Below are positions 48,474 through 61,045 of a stretch of DNA of 64,000 bases, piece by piece (positions within the stretch are counted from its first letter, which is position 1; each line of letters begins with the position of its first letter). The stretch covers positions 62,001 to 126,000 of the forward strand of contig CAJQUN010000397.1 of NCBI GenBank assembly GCA_907163345.1, given 5' to 3'. Under the pieces are notes generated by a model. The model worked only from the letters and a program-made list of their open reading frames with translations. It made no database searches and was not told the origin of the DNA. Source of the DNA: Haberlea rhodopensis (lineage: Eukaryota > Streptophyta > Magnoliopsida > Lamiales > Gesneriaceae). The position numbers and the translations under genes are program-made.

Positions 48474-49985
48474 CTAGGGGCCGGTTCCGGATCCGTTAAG
48501 CACGGAACCGGTCCGATCAGTTAAGGAACCGGATCGGACCCAGTTCCAACCGATTTCGGGTCGATCCGATCGGAACCGGGTCCGATCAGGTCCGGACCGA
48601 TTTATTTTTTTTTCGAATTTTTTTTATTTTTAAGTTTTTTTTAAAAAAATTTTGTAATTTTTTTTAATGTTATAAATATTTCCCCAATATTCATCATAAA
48701 TTCAATATGTTTCTTCTTCATTTCATAATATAGATACATACAAATAATTATAAAGATATGGCAATTGAAAATCTAGATAAAAAAAATATTACTATTTAGC
48801 ACTCTTCATAATTGATAAGTATTATTTTTGCGTTCTCTTCTTCTTGCTCGTCATAATTATTTACGAATTCGTCAACCGCCCAATCTCTTCTATTCTTACA
48901 TTCTGCTTCAAACCAATCTTTAAGTAACGTGAGCATGCATAACGAATCAGCAGATAGACTACTTCTGTATTATCCAATAATTTGGCCACATGTTGAGAAT
49001 GTCGATTCAGAATCGACCCTTGAAGCTTGTACCGCATACACGTCTCTAGCCATTTTGGCTAAGATAGGGAATTGTGCTGCATTTGACTTCCACCATTGTA
49101 ACACGTCGAAGTTGTCTTCCGTTACAAATTGATAATTCAGATAAATTTACAACTCAGTCGACGTGATAGTAGAAGGTCATTTTCCCTTAAGTTGTTTCCT
49201 GTCCAGCATCCTAAGCAAATTGATGCCCCCACCTTTAGTTTGAGCTTGCGGTTGTTCTTCAGCAGGCCTTTGTTGCGATGATTCACTTGCTTGTTGATTA
49301 TAATACAATTGAAACATATTTTGGAGAGATTGTATTGTAGACGTCTTTTGATCATCAACAACCTTCCTCAAAAATTTAGCATAATATTCAAAAAATATCT
49401 CAAATGAAGATAAACATTGACTAGGATCTAGCAATGTGTTGCGATGTAGTACACGTGTGGATTTGTTCCCAATACTTTATAAATTTAGTTTCCATTGCAC
49501 TAACAAAAGCATGTAAGTCATAGTCATCTCTAAATTCTATAAACTTATCAAACATATTAAATACTAAATGAAGAAAATAAACGGAAGTTGGATAAGTAAC
49601 ACCGGAGAAGCGTTACGTCCCTTCTTTGAAAGTACCTAACAATGATACACAATTTTCAACAAATTTGGGAATCCTCATTAGTCAAATAAATACTTTCATC
49701 GCTATCATGCATTTGATATGAATTATAAAATGGAGTTAAAATATATTTGTAAGGTAACATAGCATTCAACATATTGTACAACGAATTCCACATATTTTCT
49801 ATTGGTGATGGAAAAAGAAGATGCTTTAAACCATTAGATAAACAAAATTGTTTCCAATCGCACTTAACAAGGCTCGTGCGTAACAATTTAGCGTTGTATT
49901 TCATTTTCTCAATACATGCTGAGTGATTGTCCTCATAACCAACTTTAACAGCCAAATTAATCACATGACATGCACATCTAACATG
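48474..49985 (-). mobile_element. hAT-type DNA transposon fragment with broken transposase
   Basis: The left end starts TAGGGGCCGGTTCCGG and continues for about 125 bp with GGAACCGG / GGTCCGATC subterminal repeats, as in plant hAT elements. Minus-strand reading to the right gives, in transposase order from high to low coordinates, a CHVINLAVK-like block (about 49970), ENMWNSLYNMLNAMLPYKYI (about 49740-49790), CLSSFEIFFEYYAKFL (about 49400) and the C-terminal dimerisation region VLQWWKSNAAQFPILAKMAR (about 49060-49110) followed by VDSESTFST. Stops (for example at about 48975) and frameshifts separate the blocks. Zinc-finger BED sequence and the right end were not found, so it is a truncated, inactive copy. 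Confidence 0.78.
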
Positions 49986-50054
49986 AAAAAAAACATAACA
50001 AGCATTGATTTCAGATAGGTCTTTAAATCACGCATCGCAGCATTATTATTCACA

Positions 50055-50498
50055 ACCTCTGTTCGACCTGCCCAAATGAGTCACGAAGGCCATAACAATG
50101 TGCTCCCGATTCTATCGTAGCACTTCTAAGCTCTGGAGCATATCACTAGTTCTCATTCTCTCAGCTTTGACCCGGTGACATGTCAAACATCTCGCCAGAT
50201 ACTCAGCAATGTCTTTCTTCATACATTCCCACCAGAAATCTGGTCTCAACGTATTGTACATCTTACGGCTACCAGGATGAACATTATCACGATTGCAATG
50301 TGCCTCCTGAAGCAATGCTTCTTCCAAATCTGTAAGATTTGGTATCACTAACTTGTTGTTCAATTGCAACCAACCACTAGATGACACACTGAATCTAAAT
50401 GGGTGATTAGACATATCCACTTCCTTTAATTGATAATAATATTGATATGTCCTTTGAGCCTTCTTTATCATCAAGATAATCCGTGGCTCAAACTGCAA
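50055..50498 (-). pseudogene. Gypsy integrase fragment
   Basis: The minus strand reads GWLQLNNKLVIPNLTDLEEA, then HPGSRKMYNTLRPDFWW and ARCLTCHRVKAE, which together form the H2C2 zinc-binding region at the start of Ty3/Gypsy integrases. Another frame continues with a weak match to the next conserved block (VMAFVTHLGR, about 50065-50095). No LTR, RT or integrase core is attached. Its left edge lies within about 70 bp of the hAT transposase fragment, suggesting that one element inserted into the other or that they were joined by deletion. Confidence 0.75.
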
Positions 50499-52211
50499 GA
50501 CAGAAATAAGAAAATAATCTACTTTAAACTTTTGTGGTCATAATATATAATAAACTCTTTACAATATAAATAATATCTCCAGATTTTCAAGGCAAAAACA
50601 ATGGTTGCTAAATCTTTATATTTTGGTGTAACAAGACTGATTACCAATTTGTGAGGTCAAATTTTAATCTACAAGCACACACAAATATATGTATAATCTG
50701 GTTTCATATTGTGCTTACATTGTTGGATATAATTGGGGTTTTAGAATTTGTATAATCATCTAGTTTGGTGTATGTGTCAATGTTGTGGCTTTGTGACGGT
50801 GAGTTGAAATTTAGCTTATTCAATATTGCAAGCTCATTATCGTTGTTCACCAATCTGCATTATACATCTTGTTGTCCATATATTATTCATCAATAAGTTG
50901 CAACAACCTTGTGTTTCTAGTTCTTTTATTTTATTTTATTTAATTTTTAAAATCTATTTATTTTTTTATTTTTTGCAACATGGGTAAACTTGGTGTTTTC
51001 ATAAAATTGCTCTAGAATTACTCTAGTATTATCACAACCACAATAATTAGTATCACGTTGGATCCTCAGTCATATGATGTGGGTGCAGATGCGGGTGCGT
51101 CAAATTTCAAAGCATTTGAGTGCGGTGAGCTTTATTATTTTATATTATTTACAATGTAAATCAAATCTTTTATTAGACCACTTTCTTGATAGAAATAATT
51201 ATTATTCTCCGAAAAATATATTTTAGAGAATGAAAAATGAAAATGAATTATTAATATTTGTTCATAAGGTTATTAATTCGAAAAATGAAACTAAATATTA
51301 TCTTTGTATTTTAATATGTTTTGTAATAGTGTGAATTTATTAAAAATGAATTATTTTATTTTCGGACAAGTAAGAATGTTAATATTTAAGTTTGACCTAG
51401 TAAAACTTAATATGTGACTTAATAAATCTTAATCATAAAGCCTTGCACATACATTCAATGCGTCAGATCACGACTGAAGTGTTAATGCACGACTTAATAA
51501 ACCTTAATATATCTTAAAGCATCGCACGAGAAATCATTTAGGAGAATTATGTGAAGAATCAATGATCCTATGTAAAAGAGCCAACAGACAATGACCAAAC
51601 GAACCTTGGGAAACAAGTTTCGGCTACTGTAGCGAGATATACACACACACTAGCACTTCTACAATCTATGTAATAGTTGGGAGATGATCATTGGTGAGTA
51701 GCAGAAGAAAGCCTAGAAGGGGAGAGGGGGGAGATTCTTTCACCCTCCATCTTCATCGGTCACGTCTCCAGTTCCGATCGGCTTCAGATCCTCAGTCTTG
51801 GGAAGTTTTTTGGCCGATTCGATGCATCGTTTGTTTGTTTCCTTCTCTCCCTCTTTCTCTTGTTCTTATTGATTAAATGTTGATTCTATTTCGGAACCCT
51901 TGTTTTTGGATGTAGTGTTCCGACCCACCCCGGTGTTGTTATGTTGTTTGTTTGAAACCCGAAAACCCTAATCGGATTTTGTAGGCGGAAGGGAAAACCC
52001 TAATTTTGCGACCGGTAGTTACGTTGCGGTGGTCTTGTGTTGTTTGATTTAATGGAAAACTAATTTCTGGATTGCTGCCGCTTCTAACTCCCCCGCGGCC
52101 CCCTGTTCAATCTCAAAGTTCTCATCGTGGTCGCCATTGCGTCGGGCCTCTGCGATTCTTGGAGTTCCATCTCTCCCTGACAATTCTCCATCTTCTTCTT
52201 AATTTCGGGGT
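50499..52211 (+). other. Intergenic DNA and leader of the LARP gene
   Basis: 50499-51600 is AT-rich with no gene recognised. From about 51690 the base composition rises and C/T-rich blocks appear (51740-51870), consistent with the 5' leader of the LARP gene, perhaps with an upstream intron: CTTGTTTTTGGATGTAGTGTTCC near 51900 is a possible acceptor context. Confidence 0.4.
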
Positions 52212-55200
52212 ATGGTTGATCAGGAACAGTTTGTGGCTTCTTCCTTTTCTACACCTTCGGATTCTTTAGCTTCCGAAAAAGCTGGAATACCTGTGGCGGT
52301 TACTAGTTCCTCGACCGAGGATGGTTCTTCTTCTGCTGCTGGTGCGGATACTCGTCCAAAGAAAAGTGATAATGTTGGTTATACCAAGAAGCCAGCATGG
52401 AACATGCCTTCTCCCGATGACACTACAGGAGAATTTGGTGCCGTCATGGGAGCAGATTCCTGGCCCGCGCTATCAGAATCTGCTCGTGCTTCCCCTAAAA
52501 TTTCTTCGACTGATTCTCTCAAAGCTTTCCTCCACGGATCAGTCACCCCTCTACAGGTTTGCTATTTTCAATGGTATTATTTAGTTGCTTACAATTTCCT
52601 TTGACGTTTTTTTAAATCCTGGGCATATTTTTGTGCATATTGGGTATAATGTGTTTCTCGCTATGATGTTGGGCTTAGTAACTGTCCTACTTGTATTAAA
52701 TTATTGGGTATAATGTGTTTCTCGCTATGATGTTGGGCTTAGTAACTGTCCTACTTGTGCAGAGCTTAGAAAGTTTCATTTGTAAAAAAAAATGCTGCTT
52801 TATATATATCATAGAGGATGTCACCAGGCTCTTTCTTTTGGCAGAAAGAAGTTAATGCAAGCATCTCTACCACAAGTTCAGCATCGAACCACGTGGTCAC
52901 CAGCCAACAGAGGACCATGAAACAAGTTGGTGGTAGCTCAAGTCACAGCAGCATTACTGCTAACGGCAGCCCATCTCAGGCGCCAAATGTACAGAGTTTT
53001 ATAGTTGAAGCGGCCCCTCATAATCCTGGAAAATCTGGTGGCTCTGCTGGGGAATCTCCTAAGAACATCATGAATAGGGATGCTGTACAAAAAGGCAGAT
53101 CTTCCAGTGGCAAAGAGCTGCACCAGCAGCGTGGTTCTTTTAAAAGGAGCAATAGTGGGCCCCAATCCCGAGGGGATGGTTCTTACCATCATAGCCATGG
53201 TGGTAGGCAAGACCAAGAACGTGGGAAGCAGGATTGGAATAATGCTCATCGAACTTTTGGCAGCAGAGAAAACATTCCACCTCAGCAGAGAGTTAACTCT
53301 AGGCCCTTCATACGCAGTCCAGTTTCAAATGCACCTTTTATATCTGTGCCACCTCCCCCCATAGCTGTGCATCCCTTTGTCTCTCCTACGGTTTACCCTG
53401 GTGAGGCTAGCTGCTCTTAGAATCTTGCATTTGGAATTTTTTTCATGTACGCTAATATAGATAAAAACATGCAGAAATGACATCTCCTGTATTTTATATG
53501 ACTGGGCCTCATCCAGAGTCACTCAGACCAGTGGCCATGGTTCCAATTCCTCAAATGTTTTATACCATGACAGATCCTCTTTTACCTTCCAAGATAATGA
53601 GCCAGATAGATTATTATTTTAGGTATTCTTCTTTTTATTGTGTACTTGATTGGTTACCCTTTCACAATATTTCTGTCTATTTTTAGATTTCTACCTTTTT
53701 CTCTCTTTCTTGTTTTATTTTTTTTTACTTTGCAGTAGCGAGAACTTGGTGAGGGACACTTTTTTGCGCCAGAACATGGATGGAGATGGATGGGTTCCTA
53801 TTAGCTTAATAGCAACATTCAAGAAAGTTAGTTGACCTAACTCTTTCAGTACCCTTTTGCTTATGCTTTCTACCCTTTTGTCCACAAACTTTTTCTTTAT
53901 TTTTGTTGTTCACATTAAACTTGAAATGCAGTTTTTGGAGTTGTTAGGCATAGAGGTTTGGTGATAAATGGAAACGAGAGATTTGTATGGTCATTACTAG
54001 AAATGAAAGAAGAATCATAAAGGGGATGGTTACGAGAAACAACCTTGAGAGTTAGTTGGGATCGAGAATTTTGATAAGCTTCAAAACTTGACCCTTAATG
54101 CAGAAACTAGGGGGAAAATGGGATTTGAGATATTATTTAGCAAAAGGGAACTGGTTCTATGGAAGTTACTGTGACAGAAATGGCGAACTTTTAATAATCT
54201 CATTCTAGTATGTTCTGTCAAAGTTCTGGGCAAGTTGATAACACAGCTATGTTGGGTGGGATATAATATCTGGATATATATGCCTTTCTACACCTTTGGC
54301 AGTACTGCATTTAAAGCCTTTACTTATTGGGAGCTCTGAAATACGTCTTAAGAAAGTAATGCCATCCTAATCTCGCTTGAACCGAAGAAGTGTTGATCTA
54401 TGATGTATTTTGTATTAAGCTGTTGGATGCAATTATAAATTCAGACAATTTAGCATGTTGCATCTTTAACAGTACTTCACCTCTGAAAAGCTCTAGACAA
54501 GGTATGATACCGATTCGAGATGTGGGATGTAAGCTCGGCGACTATCATTTTCCCTTTGGAAAGAATAGTGCTTGGATCTGTGGGCATTAAAAAGACGGTA
54601 ATACTTAAAAAAAATTTGCAAACACAAATTTTTCCTGTCCACATATTATTGTGACGATGTTATCTTCATTCTCCTATGGACATTGGACTTATTATGTTTT
54701 GTAAGTTTTCTTTAGGGGTCGCTCAAACGAATATTTTTTCAGACATTGTGCAGCTGGTGATGAGAGGGTATTCTTTGATTAACTGAATTTTTAAGCGGTC
54801 ATCTCTTTGGGAGCATTCGATGAAATTGTTAATGAGTTAAAAGGATGCTTGCTTTACATTTGTTTGGCAGCATTTTGTTTCTTTATGATTATTGGATCAT
54901 TTTAACTTGTGGGAATTTTCGAGTGACTTATCAGTTGATGATAATGATTTGAAGTTGAGCATGTCAACTTTGTGTAATTAAATGATCGCCGCTCATTTAT
55001 TTTTATTGCTTGGTAAATGTGCTTTTGCCTTTGCCATGAATACCGGTTTATACATTTATCTTTACAGATTGCAATGCTGACAGACAATATTCAACTCATA
55101 CTGGATGTTGTACAAGCTTCAAATGTTGTGGAAGTACAGGTGAACAATTTTGTTTAGTCTTGTCAATTGCACCTGTTTACTACCGTGAATCTATTGCCAG

Positions 55201-55592
55201 TCAGAGTCCTCCTAATTATACTTGTAAGACAAATGAAGGTGTGAGATAATAATATATCCCTACCTAATTTTTCAAATTTCCCACTTTTGGCTTGCTCAAT
55301 CTTATATTAGGTTTTGGCCTGTTGTATGCTTATTATTGATTTCAGTGGCCGTCATAGTTGAATCAGGCAACGTACACTAGATATATTGTCTCAGCCATCT
55401 AAATAATTGTTTTTCTTTAACATTTCTTTTCAGCGTGATAAAGTGAGGTGTAAAGGTGACTGGAATAAATGGATAATTCCACCCACTCTTTATTCGCCGG
55501 GTGCAAGTCCTCAGCCACTCCATGTATCTAGTCAGGATATGATTTCAGAACAAATCAATAATGTTACACTGGATGAAAAAGCAGCCAGATAG
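52212..55592 (+). CDS. LARP1: La-related protein 1-type (LARP1b/1c-like)
   Basis: Cytoplasmic RNA-binding protein linked in plants to mRNA stability, heat-triggered decay and leaf senescence. Six exons: 52212-52556, 52845-53400, 53475-53622, 53736-53826, 55068-55139, 55434-55592; phases agree and give 456 aa. The N-terminal third is low-complexity and contains KPAWNMPSPD and GADSWPALSE, typical of plant LARP1b/c. The middle is Ser/Gly/His/Arg-rich with RGSFKRSNSGPQSRG, followed by prolines. The La motif (about 335-410) runs QIDYYFSSENLVRDTFLRQN, DGDGWVPISLIATFKK, TDNIQLILDVV; the aromatic and basic RNA-contact residues look intact. No RRM or DM15 repeats, as in plant LARP1b/c. The start is the first ATG of the frame (MVDQEQFVAS). 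The exon 2 start (AAAGAAGTT) is the least certain border. Confidence 0.9.
52639..52766. repeat. 64-bp tandem duplication in LARP intron 1
   Basis: ATTGGGTATAATGTGTTTCT through AACTGTCCTACTTGT occurs at 52639 and again at 52703 with no obvious mismatch. Both copies are intronic, ending before the exon 2 acceptor at 52843-52844. Near-identity suggests a recent duplication. Confidence 0.85.
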
Positions 55593-56544
55593 AGTCATTC
55601 TTTACTTATCATCTGGGAAATTGAAGATATGGCAGTGACCTGGTGCTGACTACCCTCATAATTGTTCCAACTGCTTACGAAGGTTTCATAACGAACACAT
55701 CTAATGACGAATTTGCAACACTTCATTTTCCTTTTTATCCTCTCTTGCCATGGATCGATGGATGTTTTCTAGAGAATTTGAGAAAGGTTTACAATCAGCT
55801 TGTGTTGGAAATTCTAAGTCCAATGGAAGATGGTTGTTTTTGGTGATATTCATGTGTGAGCGATGCCTGTTGAGGCACCTAGACACGGTAAACATCTCGG
55901 CGGATAAAAAATAACAACAAAATAATGGAGTATTTATCAATAAAAAAAGGCTTGAAAAACAAAGATGCAAAGACGATCTAAACTCCTGCACGAGTTTCTT
56001 CCTTTTATCTTTTTGGTTTCTGTTGGCTTTGGAAAATTCTTTTAACGTCATTTTGGGATGTTGAAATACAGTTTGGTGTTGATTTCCTCTGAACTTTGAG
56101 ACGGCTAGCAGCTGCTGACTTTGATCTTGAATGTGATTGTGGGTTTTTGTGTCGTATGTTATATCACTGGGTGGTATGGCCGTCTTGTGTTGTCTACCTT
56201 TAATAAAGTGACGTTGTGTGTTAGTTGTTTACTTGAATGGTTTGTTTGATGGCAGATTTAGGAGATTCTTACCCGGCTAATGTTTTCGGGTCTTATGTTC
56301 CAAATGTTTCATATATTGTTGTCAGTAACGATTATTGGCTCTTCAAAATTGATATAGATAACTAGAAGATTGTCACTCGACACACTTAGCATCATTATGG
56401 AACATTATCATCTAGAATAAATATTACCAATGGTAATAATCGAGCAATCTATGACCATTATGATTAGGGTGGCTATATTTTGGGGAGTAGTAGCTGTCTT
56501 TCAAAAAAATATTTTTTTAGTATATACGTTATATTAAGAAATTT
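55593..56544 (+). other. 3' flank of the LARP gene
   Basis: Probably the LARP 3' untranslated region to about 56220 (CTTTAATAAAGTGACG may carry a poly-A signal near 56200). No other gene recognised. Confidence 0.4.
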
Positions 56545-57586
56545 TGTAATAATCTTATCCCACATTGGTTGTGAATGAAAATTTAAAGTAGTTTATAAAA
56601 GCTTACAATGGACTATTATAACAACTTGGGTTAAACATTTTCGTAAAGCGATGAAAGATACGAAGTAGTTGCTATAGGAGCTTATTATTCTGTCGCGCTT
56701 GTGAGAGCGTGGACCCGGGGCGGGACAGAATGGTATTATAGCCGGTCACCGGTAGAAAACACCGGGAGATAAATGCTATGCAGGGCAAAGTGCTACATGC
56801 GTGGGAGCCACCTCTTGATCCTAAAGGGGCAAAGTGCTACACGATGGGGGCCACCTCTTGAACCTGCGGAGCAAAGTGCAACGTGCGTGGGAGCCACCTC
56901 TTGAACCTGTAGGAGCCACCTCTAGATTCTCGATGCCGGTGGATTGATGAGTTAGGTCGCGACGAGGACGTCGCGTTCTAAAAGAAATGATGATTGTAAT
57001 ATCTTTGTCCCACATTGGTTGTGGATGAAAATTTAAATTAGTATATAAAGGCTTACAATTGATTATTATAACAACTTGGGTTAACCATTATAATACGAAG
57101 TATTATAACAGAATTTTTTACGCGGCCTGGACTCACGGCGTGACTGATATCATAGACAGTCACCGGCAGGCAACACCGGGGAGATAAGTGTTATGCGGGG
57201 CAAAATGCTACGTGCGTGAGAGCCACCTCTTGAACCTGCGGGGCAAAGTGCCACGTGCGTGGGAGCCACCTCTTGAACCTGCGGGGCAAATTGCCAATGG
57301 GAGCCACCTCTTGAACCTGTAGGAGCCACTTCTAGATTTTCGGTGCCGGTGGAGCGATGAGTTAGGTCGCGACGAGGACGTTGCGTTCTAAAGGATGGGT
57401 GATTGTAATACTCATGTCCCACAATGGTTGTGGATGCAAATTTAAAGTGGTTTATAAAGGCTTACAATGGACTCTTATAGCAACTTGTGTTAACCATTTT
57501 TGTAGAGCGAGGACGGATACGAAGTAGATGATATAGGAGTCCATCGTGCAATCACGCTTGCGCGGGTCTGGGCTCGGGACGTGACA
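56545..57586 (+). mobile_element. TRIM-like element with three LTR copies in tandem
   Basis: Three direct repeats start TGTAAT and share CCCACATTGGTTGTG, AAAGGCTTACAAT and AACTTGNGTTAACCATT: LTR1 56545-56727, LTR2 56995-57144 (shortened), LTR3 57404-57586. Directly after LTR1 is TGGTATTATAGCC, a degenerate tRNA-iMet site; LTR2 is followed by TGATATCATAGAC. The two internal segments (about 260 bp each) repeat GGAGCCACCTCTTGAACCTG-type minisatellite units and share GAGTTAGGTCGCGACGAGGACG. There is no coding capacity (the minus frames 56821-57015 and 57150-57422 are repeat artefacts). The structure LTR-internal-LTR-internal-LTR matches a terminal-repeat retrotransposon in miniature duplicated by LTR-LTR recombination. 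I found no target duplication. Confidence 0.75.
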
Positions 57587-58914
57587 TATATTGCATTGCC
57601 CCTTTATTAATGTAGTAGGTTAATAAAACTGCCATCGTGCTGTGGAATTTGCCGGAAAGATTTAAGAAAATAACCTTCCATTCAACACAGTTTAGATATA
57701 TGACCTTTATATTTTCTAACAATTCAATATACCGTGTTACCCTTACTAAAATAATTAATTAGACATTTTTATCCTTAATTTTATAAAAAAATTTGTCTTC
57801 TTCCCCTCTACCTTTTTCTTCAGACGAAATTGCGGTCCCTCTTTGGTTGATCTATCATTTCATTGCCATTCTGTATAACGCAAGCTTTTATAAAGGGACT
57901 AGAATTGGAAAGAACGGTGGCTCTTATAAAGGGGGACCCGTTTTAGTTTTTCATGGGTTTCCTAAATTGGACTCTTGGGCACCCGCTAACGGCCATTGTT
58001 GGGTGGGTTGCACTGTTAATTGCTAAACACCAATAGTGGTTGTGTAATGGTGGAGAATTGGCAAACTAAGATGAGGAGAATGAGTGGTGGGTCGAACTCG
58101 GTTGAGGTTAGTGCAGTGCGCCATGCTCGAGGATGGCAGCGACTCTAGGGGTGTTTGCAGTGATGGATTCTTATACTATCGTTTACCATTGCTGGGCTTT
58201 TTCATTACAATTCTCAGACCAATGTTTATTCAACTATGGATTCCCAAGGTGTCGGAGAAAACTAGGACACTATTGAACAAGGGTAATTTTGGCAAAGTCA
58301 CGTGAGAATTTCTAATTGGAGGTTAATTTTCAAAGAAAAAATTAGATAAGGTCAAAAAAAAGGAAAAATGGGATGGAAGGTTATATATCTAATTGTCCCC
58401 GAATTTGCCGAATATCTTTCTTGTTTGAAAAAGTTTTTAGTCAAATAATGTTTTTCAAAATGAAATAATGAGATATTTCAAGAGGGCCAGATGGAAACTA
58501 GCACTTGGTTTGTGTATGCGCAATCCACATTATCGCGATCAATTTTACTGTTATGGTTGTTTCAGTTCTCCGCCGCTCGGAGTATCACTCCAGAAACACA
58601 CCACCGATTTTCCGATGATGTCAAGGAGTGATCTTGACAGACAGGTTCCGGCTTGCATTAGTGACGGAAATAGGTACTGTGTAATAATATGAACTTTTAG
58701 TGAGTCATGATCGCATGGAGAAGATTGTCTGGTTCCGATGGCGCTCTCACTTTCTCCGATGTCAATCTATTTTAAGAATCAGCTATTTAGGATTTTAATT
58801 TCTAAGTACCTGCTTAAGTAATGTGGAGACTTTGTAGCAAGAAGCTTTTGAATTAGAATTAGATGTACTTAAGGTTATCTTGAATAGATTTTATATTTTT
58901 ATTCAAAAATTTCA
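57587..58914. other. Intergenic DNA, no gene recognised
   Basis: Several short plus frames (57793-58026, 58084-58305, 58468-58692) show no family resemblance and no consistent splice structure. No repeat seen. Confidence 0.4.
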
Positions 58915-59880
58915 TTACATGAGCTTATTTTGTGTTAAATGCATTATTCTATTTATAGTGTTGTGAGTTCCTTTTTCCTTAGAACATAACATACATGATA
59001 TTAAAACGAGAATCAAATAAAAAGACACATAGTGGTATCGTCCCAACAACAGACAGAAAAACAAAAGCAAATGCCAACGTCTTAAAAGAGTGACAACAAG
59101 ACCATAACTCCTAAGATAAAATGCTTTAAAGGTGCATTGACGCAAACAACTGGTATAGGATCGATTCAACACCAACTTCATCAGGCTCGAAAACCAAATG
59201 CCAACAGGGATGGACTAGCCAACAACACTTCGGCACAACCAATCCGCCGAAACATATACGACTGAACTGATAATGACAAAGAAGGCATGAGCTCGCTTCC
59301 CCAAAGCCATCACCTAAGCCCAGTGACTGTGGGTTACTAAAAGGTTGCAAAACAATCCAGAAACTCCACCAAGCATATGCAACCACACCATCACCAGCAA
59401 GAAAGCAGAACAACACATCTAAAAACATATAACCGAAAAAATTACAGCGCAACCAGTAAGCAGAAGGAGTTCGAGAGCAACGAAATGACAATTTGCAAAG
59501 GCTCTCATGCAAAACCATTAAACACATAATCAAAATGAAACCAAAAGCATAATGTATAGCAAACCCCCATGAAACCATCACAAAAACCAAAACTACATGG
59601 GAGCTGAGCTATAGATGTCAATAGGATCAATCTATTGCTGAGCCACAGCAAAAGCCAATCTTACGAAACTGAGAAGAGTAAAGAGGCAACCTTTCTCGAC
59701 AAGTTCCTCAGGAGGAAGGATGAGAGCAGCACTGGTGGGAAGAAAGGCCAGAGCGAGCCAAAGTCCAAAAAGGGGAGCCAGAGGTAGGAATAAAGAGGGG
59801 AAGTCGGAAATAGAGGAGAAAAGATAGGGAATAGCGACGTAAATGTCAGATGAACCAAAGGGAGGGACAAGCCCTGGAGA
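58915..59880 (-). other. Unexplained T-rich minus-strand stretch, possible LINE 3' part
   Basis: On the minus strand this is unusually T/G-rich, with long stop-poor frames (59870-59661 and 59590-59126) rich in Phe, Leu, Trp and Cys. It ends toward 58900 with CATGTAATGAAATTTTTGAA followed by A-rich DNA, which resembles the 3' end of a plant LINE. No RT or endonuclease motif was found, and the frames look compositional rather than coding. Confidence 0.3.
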
Positions 59881-61045
59881 TTTGACTTGACAATATTATT
59901 TTACAGTGAGATGTTTAATTTAATTTTTTTTATTATTTATCCGTGGAGATTGCTGCAGTTTGCAATAGACAACAGTGACGGTGGGGACGGCTGGCATGAA
60001 GTTTCTTCGGGTGCTTGAAACAGGGAGTGATTTATTCTAGGTTCCCTGGCTGCAACTGTATGAAATGTGCATCTACAGATGATTCACTTATAATTCTGTA
60101 TGTTCCCTAGCCTGATTCAGTTGATTATCTTCTCGAAGTGTCAACTTTATGGCCTTTTGCTTTTGTGCCTTCATAGAAAATGGTGGATTCAGCAAGAATT
60201 TAGTTAGCGGAGGTGTATTACATGAAAATCGACTGCTCTACAGAGATCTTACACAAACTTTAGCATGTTTTTCTCTGCCGAAATGCTTTTTTGTTGTATA
60301 TCTTGCTATTTTCATCATTATCATTTCAATTTCCATAATGATAACTTATCTAGTTATTCCAAAAAACAAAAAGAAAGACCACATTCCCGGCATTATTTTT
60401 TGTACTTGTTACTGTCTGGCTAGAACCGTTAGGGTGACATCAAGCGACACATATTTCTTTTATTTATTTATTTTTACAAACACCGGATATATGTCGTTTG
60501 ATGTTCCTTGAGAGCAACATAAAAAAAAAAATCGTCGTTGGTTAGACATGAGTTAGTTTGTAGATATCACTTGTGTGATTTTTTTTAAGTATTATATACT
60601 ATTGACAGTTCGAAAACAACAATTAGGAAAAAATGGGCGTATTAAAAGTAGCAATTTTGTACGTCTAAATAATGAGAAATACATGACTAGGAGAATACCT
60701 TTTTGTCAAAAGAGATACTAGAAAGCATTAACAAACTATAGACAGACTTATGAGTCAATAAAATCGAAAATAAAGTTTTGTTTTCTTCGCCAAAATCCAT
60801 GATCCGAACATGATGTTAAAAACAAGAAACTCAAGAGGAAAGATGAATCACAAATAACACGTCGACCAATGACAATTGACAACCGATAATTAAACATACA
60901 TGTACATAGGGTATAGGAAAACTGTCAAAACACAAAATTTTATTTACAAAATGGCATCATCATGTCCAGTATATGGTGCTTGAAACAAGATACATAAAGG
61001 ATGTACAAAGAAATACTTGTCTAAAAGAACAAGAGTACATGTAAT
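59881..61045. other. Intergenic DNA, no gene recognised
   Basis: The 120-codon plus frame at 60149-60511 has a hydrophobic middle but no recognised family and no supporting context. The last 150 bases are the 3' flank of the RING-H2 gene. Confidence 0.4.

Noticed and set aside
56821..57422. Two similar minus frames (64 and 90 codons) repeating TGSRGGSH
   Set aside because: They derive from the minisatellite units inside the TRIM-like element.
60149..60511. 120-codon plus frame with a hydrophobic segment
   Set aside because: No recognised family, poor start context and AT-driven composition; kept only as a remark in the intergenic entry.
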